Of a DNA stretch of 38,859 nt, positions 9,481 through 20,100 are shown piece by piece (position 1 is the stretch's first letter; each line of letters opens with the position of its first letter). A model generated the notes under the pieces. It was given only the letters and a program-made list of their open reading frames with translations, did no database searches and was not told the DNA's origin. Source of the stretch: Verrucomicrobiota bacterium. GTDB taxonomy: Bacteria; Verrucomicrobiota; Verrucomicrobiia; Limisphaerales; JACPZS01. A program made the position numbers and the translations under genes. The stretch is from positions 1 to 38,859 of the forward strand of contig JACPZS010000152.1 in the NCBI GenBank assembly GCA_016195385.1, given 5' to 3'.

Positions 9481-12400
9481 TCACTGTTTTCGCAGCCGGT
9501 AGAAACGCGCGCTGGCGGAAAGTTTGACCGTGACCGTGACCGTGCCGGCCGAGGTGACGCGCGGGCTTCGTTCCACGCTCCAGATTTCTGTCGGTGAAAG
9601 TGAATTGGCGACTTCGAGAGTGAACGCGCGGGCGGCGCTCGGCCAGGTCAGCACCAGCCGCGCGCCAACGCGCTCGAAACTCAGCGTCGGCGTCTCCACG
9701 ACCGCGTGTGTCAGGTTGGAAAAAAGACTGGCTTGCGGGGAGTCCGCGCCGCGCGAGACGACCGCGAGACGGTTGGTCAGCGAACCAGTCTGCGTGGGCG
9801 CGGCCTGAATCGCCAGCGTGGCGCCGCTCTCCACATCCAGGTCGCCAAGTTGGAAAATCACGGTGCCGTCGTTGTGGGTCGCCAGACCCTGGCTCGCATT
9901 CGCGCTGATGAAATTGACGCCCGGGGGCAGTGTGTCGAAAACCGTGACGGCGGGCACCAAGCGATCCGTCCGGTTGCTCACGGTGATCTGGTAAACAAAA
10001 TTTTCACCGATTAACACCGGATCGGGATTGGCGATCTGCGTCACGAACAGGTCCAGCGCGGGGCTGATGAGGTTCGAGACGGCGACGGAATTGTTGGCCC
10101 CGTCGGGATCGATGACGCGCCCACTCACGGCGAAAATATTCGTTATGAATCCCGCCGCCAGCGGATCCATCACCAGCGTCACCGTGGCGCTCGCGCCGTT
10201 GGTCAACGTGCCGAGCCGACAGGTGAACGCGCTGTCGCCGATCGTACACGTGCCCTGACTTGCTTGACTTGAAGCGAGGAGCGCCGTGGACGGCACGGCA
10301 CCGGTCAACACGACATTGGCTGCCGTTGTTGGACCCAGGTTCGTGACGGTAATCGTGTACGTGAACAGTTTGCCGATTGGCACCGGATCGGGCGCGGCGA
10401 CCGCGCTGATCGTCAGGTCGGCGGAAGGCAGAATTTCCACGGCGGCGGCGGCGGAATTATTGCGCGTGTCAAATTCAAAGTCGGTCGTGCCCGCGCGCGC
10501 GACATTGGTCAGGCTGCCGGTGGCGAGCGGTTTGACTTCGATGGTGAGGGTCGCGCCTTCGCCGGGCGGCAAATCGCCCAATTCGCACACGATCGAGCCG
10601 GGCTGCGTCGTAAAAGCGCCGTGGCTTAATTGCACCGACTGGAGTTCTGCGTTGGCCGGCACGTCGTTCGTCAGCAACACATGGCCCGCGGGCAGCACAC
10701 CTCGGTTCGTGACCGCGATTTGAAAAACCACGTTGCTGCCAATGGATTGCACGCCGGGCGCGCCGGTGACGCTGACCACAACGTCGGCATCCGCCTGGAC
10801 ATCGCTGACGATGCTGGCCTCGTTGTTGAACGAGAACAGATCGATCACTTGCGCATCGACCGATACTTCGTTGGTGAGCCAGCCGACGCGCGTGGGCTTG
10901 ACGTAAATCGCCGCCGTCGCCGTGCCCCCGACCGGGACTCCGCCGACGTTGCAACTGACGACGCCATTCTCGTTCGTGCAGTTGCCTTCGAACACTTCGG
11001 CGCGGACAAAGATCATGTCCGGCGTCAGTCGATCGATGATCACCACGTCAGCCGCGGGATTGGGGCCGAGGTTCTGCACGCTGACCAGATAAGTCAGTTC
11101 GTGATTGGCGCCAATCGGCACCGGCGTGCTTTGGATGCCAATGGCCAGATCCGAGAAGGGTATGACGCGCGTTGTAATCGCGGCGAAGTTGTTTTCGGGA
11201 TGCGGATCTGTTTCGTTGGCACTGACCCGCGCCGTGCTCGAGATCAAACCTACGGCGAGTGGATTGATGGTGATCGTGGCCGTGGCGCTCGCCAAAGATT
11301 CCAAAGTGCCGAAATTACAGGTAAGGATGTTGCTCTGGCGGAAAAAGCTCCCTTGCGACAAGTTTGCAGAATCGAAGTTCGCCTTTACCGGCAGCACTTG
11401 CGATAAACGGATGCCGTTGGCCGTCTGCGGACCGAGGTTGGTGACCGTGACCGTGTAGCGGAGGAAATTTCCATAAATCGAGGGATCGGGCGAGGCCGCG
11501 AGGCTCACCGACAAGTCCGCGATCTGGTTGACCCGCGTGATGACAGCGGCGGAGTTGTCGCGCAAATGCAAATCCGTTTCGTTGGCCGCGACGCTCGCCA
11601 CATTTGTCAGTGAACCGACCGCCGGTGGCGTGGCGATCAGGGTCGCGGTGGCGGAGGCGCCCGCCGGAAGATTTCCCAGATCAAAAACAAGCGTGCCGTT
11701 GTCCGTTCTCGCCGTGCCCTGGCTCGCCTGCGCTGCGACCACGCCCACGCCGGGCGGCAGGACATCGGTGATCAGCACGTTGGTCGCGGTGTTCGGGCCG
11801 CGGTTTGTCACGCCAAATGTGTAAGTCAATGGCTCACCCACAACAGCTACGGATGTGGAAACCGCGAGCGTGAGGGCAAGGTCTGCATCCAAATTCACCT
11901 CTGTCGAAACGGTGGCGACGTTGTTCGTGGTAATGGGATCAAACTCGCTGCCGCTGACCGAAACGCTGTTCGTGAGCGAGCCGAGTTGTGTGGGCGTTGT
12001 AACGACCGTGATGTTTGCTTTGCGGCCTTTGGCCAGATTGCCCAGGTCGCACGACAGCACGCCGCCAGCATTGGTGCAAACGCCCTGGCTCGAAGTGATC
12101 GATTGGACGGTCAGGCTGTCCGGCAGAATGTCTGTCAACGTCACGCCGGTCGCGTCATTTGGGCCGTCGTTTCGCACGGTGAACAACCAGGTGAGATCGC
12201 GATTCAATGCCGCCGGCGAAGGCGACACGGATTGCGTGACTCTCAAATCCGCGCCCGATCGAACTTGCACGGTCAGCAGCGAAAGATCGTTGCCGGGATC
12301 CAAATCGACGCCATCGGAACGAATGGTTGCCGTGGTCACCAGCTTGCCCGGAACCGGCGAGACGATGACCACCGTGAACGTCTCGCTGCCGCCGACGGCC

Positions 12401-15400
12401 AGGTCATCCAGCGCGCACGTCAGCAGGCCGTTGAAAAAAAAGCACAAGCCGCGAGTGGGCGTCGCGGAAACGAAGGTTACGTTGCGCGGCATCGATTCTT
12501 TGAGCACGATGTTCGTCGCCGGATTCGGCCCCAGATTTGTCAACGTGACCGAGTAGGTGAATTCACTGCCCACGAGCACGACGCCCGCCGCCGCAGACTT
12601 GCTGACCCCGAGATCTGTCTCAAGGTTCACGCGTGTGGTGGAAGTGGCGGAATTATCTTCGGGATGAGTGTCGGCCTGTTTGGCGGCGATGTTCACGGTG
12701 TTCGTGACGATGCCGATTTGAACTGGCTTGACGACGACTTTGACGGTTGCCGTTCCGCCGGGTGGCAAATCGGGCAGATCACCGTTCAGCGCGCCCTGTT
12801 CAAAACTGAACGAGCCACTCTCGGCCGTCGCCGAGATGAAAGCCGTATTCCACGGCAACTCGTCGCTGAACGTGACTCCTGTGGCAGTGTTCGGTCCGGC
12901 GTTATAGACGCTGATAGTGTAAGTCAACTCATCGCCCAGCCTGACGGCGAGTGGCGCGAACGTCTGCGTGATCGAAAGTTCCGCGGAAGGAATTTCAATT
13001 TTGATCCGAACCGTCGCGGGGGCGCTGTGCGTCGCGCCGTCATTGACATGGAAGGAGAATTCGTCCGCTCCGTGGTAGCCCGGTTCCGGGAAGTACGTGA
13101 CGACACCAAGCGCCGGATCGAACCCGCCGATGGTTCCGTGGGCCGGCGGTGAATCGATCTGGAAAGTCGCGTTGGTGGCCTCAAAGCTGCCGCTCAGGTG
13201 AAGGAGGGTGCCCGTGTCGGCCGCGACGGTAATGTCTTGATCGAATGCGAGCGGCACCGGGTCAAACGCGCTGCAAATGAAGGCAGTTTGCTGCGCGACC
13301 AATTCGAGACTCCAGCAGAACAACTGGCCGGTGTCTTCCAGCGAAACATCGCTCACGACCAATTGCCACTGTCCGGACATGGGCTTGCCCAGCAAACTAT
13401 TCAACATCCCTTCCGGCCGGAACGACCCTTCAAACGGCGCGATGCCGTTCCGGATCGAGTTCGTGGCGTCATCCGCAAAACGCAACCGCGTGCTTGGATC
13501 CGCGCACAAACCGCTCCCGAAATTCTGGCCGCTGAGGCTGTTGGCGGCCACCAGCGACACTCGCGTGCCGTCCGGATGCATCAGGTCGATTTGCAAGTCG
13601 CCGACAAATTCGTGATCCAGGCGAAGAGTCACCGCCACATTGAGCAGCGTGCCCGGCCCGTTGACGAAATTAGTTGCCACCAAAGTTCCGCCGTCGGGGA
13701 TGGCGCCGGCTGCCGGCACGGCTGCAAACTGGTTGCTGGAAGTTCCAGTCACGCGCACCTGGCCGACTGTGCGAGTGAAGTAATTGGTGTAAACGAAACC
13801 GTTCGCCGTTGAGACGTGCGTGAATTCAATCGGTGTCCCGCACGCCACCTCCTTGCCCACGCGATAAGTGAAAGCGTCGAGATTCGTTCCCGCGTAACCA
13901 GGCGGCAGATTCGGATAAGCGCCACGGCTTTGCAGCATGGTTACTCCTGGCGTGGTCGTCTGCAAAAGTGCCGTCACGTTGGACGCCGTCAAACCGTCGG
14001 TATTGCGCAACGCGACGCGCTCCAGAATGATCTCGCCGGGATCGATCACGCCGTTGCTGTTTCCTCCGCCAGTGAAGGAATCGCCGAAGCTGGTCCCGGT
14101 GATGATCAGGTTCGGTGGCGCTGGAATCGTCGCCGGCGAAAAAATGAGCGAATACTTCTGCGGCGAGTTGACAGGCACGTTGTGGCCAACGACCTGCACC
14201 GTCCAATTCCCCGCGTTGCCGAATACGTCGACCTGCACCTGCTCGATCGTGTTCAAATGATCCTCCTTCGTGCGCACCGCGTCGGCGGAGGGATTCGCCG
14301 GATCCAGCGTCCACGGGAACGCGCGCGTGCCGTCGGGATCCAGCACGATCAAATCCAAATCATTCACCAGCGCGCTCGCGGCGTTCTCCGCCGCCGCCGG
14401 ATCGTCCCACACCAGCGTCACTTTCGCGTCGATCAGCCCTTCGCGCACAGGGAGGATGTAAGTGTTGGTTTCGCCGTGGCCGACCTGTCCGACGAGGAAG
14501 GCGTTGGCGCGAAGTTGATCGATGGCATCCGCAATCTGCAACCGGCCGTAGCCCGACGCAAAATCCGGCCCCGGATTGTGCCAGCTCGTGTCGTCGTCCA
14601 AATCCTCGGCGGTGTGCACCAGCAAACCGCGTAGCGTCGAAGGCAAAGGATCCTCGCCGTTGAACCGCGCCCGATAATCTTCAATCAACAACGCCAGCGC
14701 GCCAGAGACGGCCGGCGCCGCCATCGAAGTGCCGCGCAGGACGCGATACGTGTTGCCCGGCGAAGTCGAGGTGATGCCGCCGTCGCCGGTGTTCTGGCTG
14801 CCGGGCGCGACCAGTTCGGGCTTCAAGCGGCCGTCATCCGTCGGCCCCCAACTGCTGAACGCCGTCATCGAACTGTCGTCGGAATTGATGGCACCCACGG
14901 TGATGACGTTTTTGCCCGTGCCGGGCGGTCCAATAGTGTTGTACGGGCCGGCTCCGCAGCCATTCGTGTCAAAATTGTTGCGCGCGTTGCCGGCGGCGAA
15001 CACGACGCTGATGGGACTCCCGTAAAGTCCATGCACGATTTGATCGAAGCCCGGCGCGTCCATCGAATAGTCGCCGTAGAGATCGCAGTTGCCGAAAAAA
15101 GCGCCGACGATGTGGCCCCAGGAATTTTGCGAAATCGAAATTCCGTATTTGTTGATCGCTTCTTTGTGCTTCGCCACGGAGTCGGTGTACACGTAGGAAA
15201 CAATTTTCGCCGCCGGCGCGACGCCCCGCCATTGTCGGTTCGTGCCGCCCTTGACCGTGCTCAAGCTGCCGTCGCCGGCGAGGATGCCCGCGACGTGGGT
15301 CGAATGAAAATTCACCGTGCTGCCGGTTTCGCCGAGAGTGATGCGTCCGACGAGATCGCCTTGTTTGGGATCCGCGTAACCGACATCAAATTCGCCGACC

Positions 15401-16170
15401 GTGACGCCCGCTCCCGAAAGGTTGTACGGCGGTGCCTGGGCGATATCGGCCTGCGTATTCGCGCGCATCCCATCGTTCATCGTTGTGGGCGGCGGCGGCA
15501 CTTCTTCCACCCAGCGAACCGTGTCGAGGGCCGCGAGGGCCGCGAAATTCTTCGCCGGCAAATTGATCGTCCATTGCCGCAACTCGGCGTTCCAGCCCAG
15601 TTCGTGCGCGCCGAAACCAAGGCCCGCGCGTCTGGCATCACCGCTGTCAGTGTCGGTGTGAAACGTCACGCGCAAGTCGTCGGTGTCGTTCTCTCGCCGT
15701 GCCCATTCGCCAACTCCCGTTGTGCGCAGTCGCGCCGGCATTTTGTCTCCGGGATATATCGCCCCGACCCAATTGATGCCCAACTCGGCCAGACGAAGCG
15801 CCGGCAAGTCTGCTGGCACGGAAGCGAAATACGTTCGCTCCGGCAGATACCCCGTCAACTTCAGTCCTTGAGCCGTCAATCTTTTCTGGAGCGCGTCATC
15901 CGGCCGCGAAGCGAAACGCACGAGCACGTGGATCCGCTTTTCACCGGGCGCAAGCGAATGCGCGTGCCGCCAGTTTGTTTCGAGATTGCCGTCGGGCAGG
16001 AAAGTTTCGGACTTCAGGCGAATCGCAGCAGTTGTTTCGTCGCCCGTTGCCAGCGCGCTTTTCTGCACACCGCTCAACGGACGGCGATCCGGATGCTCGC
16101 CGGCATGAGCGGCCACGAAGGGTGCGGCGATCAGCCAGCCGAGCGCACAAGAAAGCCACGACTTGTTCAT
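9481..16170 (-). CDS. Giant secreted subtilisin-like (S8) protease with P-domain and nine DUF11 repeats
   Basis: The protein has 2,229 residues counted from the ATG at 16170, which directly precedes a signal peptide (MNKSWLSCALGWLIAAPFVA). The catalytic domain has Asp262 (GEFDVGYAD), His289 (NFHSTHVAG, with Ser replacing the usual Gly after His), Asn395 (FAAGNARNN) and Ser482 (RGTSMAAPAVSG). A proprotein-convertase P-like domain follows (DHEFVGDLQIDLMHPDGTRV ... SGQWQLVVSD), then a cadherin-like module (HGADEFSFHVNDGATHSAP). After these come nine DUF11/CARDB-type repeats of about 115-120 residues, each with TYT.TVTNLGP, LPPG or similar, and a DNSA closing motif. The C-terminal beta-domain ends SARFYRLRKQ. 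It is a surface or secreted protease with a long stalk; cell attachment through the C-terminal domain is inferred. The alternative upstream start (16236) would place 22 residues before the signal. Confidence 0.9.
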   Translation of the reverse strand: MNKSWLSCALGWLIAAPFVAAHAGEHPDRRPLSGVQKSALATGDETTAAIRLKSETFLPDGNLETNWRHAHSLAPGEKRIHVLVRFASRPDDALQKRLTAQGLKLTGYLPERTYFASVPADLPALRLAELGINWVGAIYPGDKMPARLRTTGVGEWARRENDTDDLRVTFHTDTDSGDARRAGLGFGAHELGWNAELRQWTINLPAKNFAALAALDTVRWVEEVPPPPTTMNDGMRANTQADIAQAPPYNLSGAGVTVGEFDVGYADPKQGDLVGRITLGETGSTVNFHSTHVAGILAGDGSLSTVKGGTNRQWRGVAPAAKIVSYVYTDSVAKHKEAINKYGISISQNSWGHIVGAFFGNCDLYGDYSMDAPGFDQIVHGLYGSPISVVFAAGNARNNFDTNGCGAGPYNTIGPPGTGKNVITVGAINSDDSSMTAFSSWGPTDDGRLKPELVAPGSQNTGDGGITSTSPGNTYRVLRGTSMAAPAVSGALALLIEDYRARFNGEDPLPSTLRGLLVHTAEDLDDDTSWHNPGPDFASGYGRLQIADAIDQLRANAFLVGQVGHGETNTYILPVREGLIDAKVTLVWDDPAAAENAASALVNDLDLIVLDPDGTRAFPWTLDPANPSADAVRTKEDHLNTIEQVQVDVFGNAGNWTVQVVGHNVPVNSPQKYSLIFSPATIPAPPNLIITGTSFGDSFTGGGNSNGVIDPGEIILERVALRNTDGLTASNVTALLQTTTPGVTMLQSRGAYPNLPPGYAGTNLDAFTYRVGKEVACGTPIEFTHVSTANGFVYTNYFTRTVGQVRVTGTSSNQFAAVPAAGAIPDGGTLVATNFVNGPGTLLNVAVTLRLDHEFVGDLQIDLMHPDGTRVSLVAANSLSGQNFGSGLCADPSTRLRFADDATNSIRNGIAPFEGSFRPEGMLNSLLGKPMSGQWQLVVSDVSLEDTGQLFCWSLELVAQQTAFICSAFDPVPLAFDQDITVAADTGTLLHLSGSFEATNATFQIDSPPAHGTIGGFDPALGVVTYFPEPGYHGADEFSFHVNDGATHSAPATVRIKIEIPSAELSITQTFAPLAVRLGDELTYTISVYNAGPNTATGVTFSDELPWNTAFISATAESGSFSFEQGALNGDLPDLPPGGTATVKVVVKPVQIGIVTNTVNIAAKQADTHPEDNSATSTTRVNLETDLGVSKSAAAGVVLVGSEFTYSVTLTNLGPNPATNIVLKESMPRNVTFVSATPTRGLCFFFNGLLTCALDDLAVGGSETFTVVIVSPVPGKLVTTATIRSDGVDLDPGNDLSLLTVQVRSGADLRVTQSVSPSPAALNRDLTWLFTVRNDGPNDATGVTLTDILPDSLTVQSITSSQGVCTNAGGVLSCDLGNLAKGRKANITVVTTPTQLGSLTNSVSVSGSEFDPITTNNVATVSTEVNLDADLALTLAVSTSVAVVGEPLTYTFGVTNRGPNTATNVLITDVLPPGVGVVAAQASQGTARTDNGTLVFDLGNLPAGASATATLIATPPAVGSLTNVASVAANETDLHLRDNSAAVITRVNQIADLSVSLAASPDPSIYGNFLRYTVTVTNLGPQTANGIRLSQVLPVKANFDSANLSQGSFFRQSNILTCNFGTLESLASATATITINPLAVGLISSTARVSANETDPHPENNFAAITTRVIPFSDLAIGIQSTPVPIGANHELTYLVSVQNLGPNPAADVVIIDRLTPDMIFVRAEVFEGNCTNENGVVSCNVGGVPVGGTATAAIYVKPTRVGWLTNEVSVDAQVIDLFSFNNEASIVSDVQADADVVVSVTGAPGVQSIGSNVVFQIAVTNRGVLPAGHVLLTNDVPANAELQSVQLSHGAFTTQPGSIVCELGDLPPGEGATLTIEVKPLATGSLTNVARAGTTDFEFDTRNNSAAAAVEILPSADLTISAVAAPDPVPIGKLFTYTITVTNLGPTTAANVVLTGAVPSTALLASSQASQGTCTIGDSAFTCRLGTLTNGASATVTLVMDPLAAGFITNIFAVSGRVIDPDGANNSVAVSNLISPALDLFVTQIANPDPVLIGENFVYQITVSNRTDRLVPAVTVFDTLPPGVNFISANASQGLATHNDGTVIFQLGDLDVESGATLAIQAAPTQTGSLTNRLAVVSRGADSPQASLFSNLTHAVVETPTLSFERVGARLVLTWPSAARAFTLEVANSLSPTEIWSVERSPRVTSAGTVTVTVKLSASARFYRLRKQ

Positions 16171-16381
16171 CAGAAAATATCGACTGCGGAAGGGTTTGAG
16201 TCGGCGCGGATGCACCTGCACGAAATCAGTTGACAACCGCCCTGGCTGGATTCACGCGGCCACAGCTTTCGTCCGATTGCTAAAATTCGTCTCTTCAAGG
16301 GAGTTCCTCCGGCCGCATCCTTCGATTGGCGATCTTTTTGGGATCATTGACGCTGCGGTGTCGGAGACGCGGCGCATGATA

Positions 16382-16418
16382 CAAAAAGAGCGCCGGCGCA
16401 CAATCCTTTTCCCGGCGC
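16382..16418 (-). terminator. Rho-independent terminator after the cupin gene
   Basis: Read on the minus strand, GCGCCGG and CCGGCGC arms (16412-16418 and 16390-16396) form a 7-bp GC stem with a 15-base loop, followed by TCTTTTTG (16382-16389). It begins seven bases past the cupin stop codon, the expected place and polarity. Confidence 0.6.
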
Positions 16419-16424
16419 GGATGC

Positions 16425-16901
16425 CTATTCCTCGCCCGTGAAGTACGGAACCTCCTTCATTTGAAAAATTTTGCGGAGCGTCGAAATACCCCACTTGCCT
16501 GAGTCCGGATAATGCCAGACATCCTCCGGCGTGTTGTTGGCAATTACGTAATAGAGCAAGTCCGTTTTGCCGGTGTTGATGATTTGATGCGCTTCGCCGG
16601 GCGGGTTCAGGATGCAATCGCCAGCTTTGACGGAGCGCGTCAGCTTGCCGACGCGAATTTTTCCCGTCCCGGACACGACTAGATAAAATTCCCATTCCGC
16701 CGAATGACTGTGGAACGGGAAGTTCGTGGCCTGCGGCGGCAGCCGGACCAGCTCGACTTCAAATGGCATCTGGCCCGGCAGCTTCGGGCCGGTCTTGGGA
16801 TTTTTGAACGCGGCAGCAACGTCGCGGCGGAATTTGTGGAAGCGTCCCTTGGGCGATTTGCGTTCCATCCACGGAATTTCGTTGAGGTTTATTTTTTTCA
16901 T
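16425..16901 (-). CDS. Single-domain cupin protein
   Basis: This is a 158-residue protein started at the ATG giving MKKINLNEIPW; the longer frame upstream adds residues without cupin character. Cupin motif 1 is visible as FHSHSAEWEFYLVVSGTG (His64, His66 and Glu69 or Glu71). Motif 2 is GDCILNPPGEAHQIINTG, with His105 completing the metal site. It is a small cytoplasmic beta-barrel, likely metal-binding. The PPGEAHQI segment and the mention-worthy NNTPEDVWHYPDSGKW tail resemble cupins acting on or sensing small sugars and acids, but the substrate cannot be assigned. The gene is divergent from the WD40 kinase (263-bp spacer) and has its own terminator, so it is probably monocistronic. Confidence 0.8.
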   Translation of the reverse strand: MKKINLNEIPWMERKSPKGRFHKFRRDVAAAFKNPKTGPKLPGQMPFEVELVRLPPQATNFPFHSHSAEWEFYLVVSGTGKIRVGKLTRSVKAGDCILNPPGEAHQIINTGKTDLLYYVIANNTPEDVWHYPDSGKWGISTLRKIFQMKEVPYFTGEE

Positions 16902-17164
16902 GGACGCGGCGAGTGTCGCAAATTGTCCGTTGCCTGACAAGCGCTGCTGTTCGACGCAACTTGCTTCCGCGCGCGAAAGAAACTGCGATCGTAAAATATT
17001 TTTCAAAAAAGCGCCGAACCCAACGTGTATATCCTTGTGAACTTGAAATTACTGGTTGTCACGACGCGCACAACGGTTGCGATTCGGCGCGATAGCAGGC
17101 TGGGAATCCCTCAGCAAGAAATTGATTTCGCCGGAGCGCTTCGATTAACTTCTCCCCATCACCC

Positions 17165-20100
17165 ATGAACTCCGACATTTTCCCTTCGCCTCCAGGCGAT
17201 CCATCTGATCCCAAGACCGACGCCTCCACGCCCACCCCTCCCGGCACGCCGACGCGGCCGGATGTGTCGGGCACGCTGGACGACGATTCCAAGACGGTCG
17301 GCGACGCGTCGGCCACGCCGCTGCCGCAGGGCCCGCCGCCCATTCCTGATCACGAACTGCTCTATTGCGCCGGGCGCGGTTCCTACGGCGAGGTCTGGCT
17401 CGCCCGCAATGTCATGGGCCTGTATCGCGCGGTGAAGATCGTGCACCGCTCGAGCTTCGAGCACGCGCGCCCCTTCGAGCGCGAGTTCAACGGCATCAAA
17501 AAGTTCGAGCCGATTTCGCGCTCGCACGACGGCTTCGTCGATATTCTCCAGGTCGGCCGCACCGAGGATTATTTCTATTACGTGATGGAACTCGCGGATG
17601 ACGTCGTGAGCGGCCAGCAGATCGACCCGCTGCGTTACGAGGCGAAAACGCTGCGCAGCGAGATCGGGAATCGGCGCAAACTGCCGTTCGAGAAATGCGT
17701 CGAGGTGGGACTGTCGCTGGCGGCGGCGCTGGGGCATTTGCACAAACACGGCTTGATCCATCGCGACATCAAACCGTCGAACATCATCTTCGTGAACGGC
17801 CAGCCCAAGCTCGCGGACATCGGCCTCGTGGCGGAGCAGAGCGAGGCCAAGTCGTTCGTCGGCACGGAGGGATTTATTCCACCGGAAGGACCGGGCACGT
17901 CGCAGGCGGATATTTATTCACTGGGCAAGGTGCTGTATGAAATTGCGACGGGCAAAGATCGGCACGAATTTCCGGCGTTGCCGACGGCGCTGGGCGAGAC
18001 GAAGGAGGACGATCAACTGCTGGAGTTGAACACGGTGTTTTTGAAAGCGTGCCAGAACGACATCCACGAGCGCTACCAGACGTGCGAGCAGATGCGGGAG
18101 GATTTGCTCTTGCTGCGCAGCGGCGAGAGCGTGGCCGCGGCGCAGGTGCTGCGCAAGCGGCTGGCGCTGTTGACCAAGATCAGCGTGGTCGGCGTGACGC
18201 TAACTGTGTTGGTGCTGGCGGCCCTTGCCTACACGCGCAAGCAAGCCAAACGCGAAGCCGAACTGCGCTCACGTGCCGAGGCCGGAGAACATGCGGCCCG
18301 GCAACACCTCTACGCGGCGAACATGAACCTCGCCCGACAGGCCTACGAATCGGGCGACTACGGGCGAGCGCTCGAACTCCTGAACTTGCACCGACCGAAA
18401 CCGGGCGAGCCGGACCTGCGGCACTGGGAATGGCGGCAGCTTTGGAATCTCTGCCGCGGCGATCAAATCACGACACTGAGGGCTTCTGGCAGGGAGATCC
18501 TCGGTTTGAAATATCTATCCGAAGATAGACTTTTGGCCGCGGATATTGGAGGTCCACTTGAAATCTGGGACCTCCCAACCCAACGGGTGATCGAACGCAT
18601 GGACATGCCCTACATAGCGGACATCGCCTTTTCCTCAGACAACCGGGTGGTTGCCGTGGGGCATTTCAACAGAATTGTTACACTCTGGACAAACGGCCTT
18701 CGTAGTCCTGCCTTCGTGCTGCGCCACGCGAATACGGTTGCCAACGTCGAACTCTCCCCTGACGGCACGATTCTAGCGACGGAAGGCCAAAATGGTCTTA
18801 CCCTGTGGGACGTTCCAACTCGACAAGTCAGACATCACTTGGTGAGAACTCAAGGGTGGTCCAATCCGGGATTCTCTCCGGACGGGCATCTCCTGGCGTA
18901 TCCGTCGAGAGACCGCCGGCATATTGCACTGTGGGATGTGGAAACTGGGGAGGAGCGCGAAGTGCTGCCGATCCCTGGCTCAAGCAGTGAACACACGTTT
19001 TCGCCCGATGGTCGCTTGCTGGCCGTCGGCTACTTTGACGGCAGCGTGCGGTTGGTCGATCTGGGCACGAAAGAAGTCCGCTCCATGACCAATCACACTA
19101 GCCGTGTCTGGTCGATCGCTTTCTCGCCGGATGGGAAAGTGATGGTTTCGGTTGCCGGGTCGCGAGAAGTCGTCATCTGGGATGTCGCCAACTGGAAAGC
19201 ACTCAGCGTTTTACGAGGGCCGGGCAAGTTGATATCCAGTCTGGCCTTCTCCCCCGACGGCAGAACGTTTGCCACAGGAAGTAAGGATGGGACGATCCGT
19301 TTTTGGGCGACCAACTCGGTGACTCAATCCCGGATCGATATCGTTCCTCCAGGTGGAGCCGTGAAGTTAGCAAGTGATGGCGCATACGTGGCCAAGCGCG
19401 ATACGAACAGCCTCATCACGATTTTGAGTACGGTTACAATGGAGGAGAAGGCACAGATCGCAGGAATCGCAGGTGAAACGGCTTTGGCAGTTTCAGACGA
19501 CGGACGATGGCTCGCCACTCGAACCCTCGAACGCGGCCTGCGACTATGGGACACGAGCGCGACCGGAGTGGTAAGGCCGACAAGGCTTGATACCGACCTT
19601 TTTGTCGGAAGATTCCAAGCAGCCAGTTTTTCGCCTGATGGAACACATCTGGCCGTGTTGGAAAGCAACGCCGTCTTGAGTGCCTGGTCGCTCCCCGATC
19701 TACGGCGACTCGCAGCACTGAAGTTAACCACGGTTTCGCGCTACGATACGGCGAGGATGGTCGTTCATTCGCCCGATGGCCACCTTATCGCAACGGCAGA
19801 TATCGGGGGATTGCTTAACATCATCGACACGACCAATTGGAAGATTAGGAAGACACTTCTTACACCCAATGGCGATTGCCGCCACATTGCCTTTTCTCCG
19901 GACAATCAAACCATCGCTGCTTGTGGAGACGATGAAACAGTGAAGATAATAGCAATGGAATCATCGAAACTGCTGGCGACCCTCACCGGCGGGAGCGGCG
20001 GATTTACGTGCCTGGCGTTCAGTCAGGATGGGAAACGGCTGGCGGCTGGCGCGGCCGAAATTATTCGCGTGTGGGAACTGGAACAGTTTCAGCCCGTAGC

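Noticed and set aside
11986..16233. Long plus-strand frames (388, 204, 272 and 400 codons) opposite the subtilase
   Set aside because: They mirror the repetitive minus-strand coding sequence, are His/Arg-rich without recognisable domains, and disagree with the conserved protease and DUF11 motifs.
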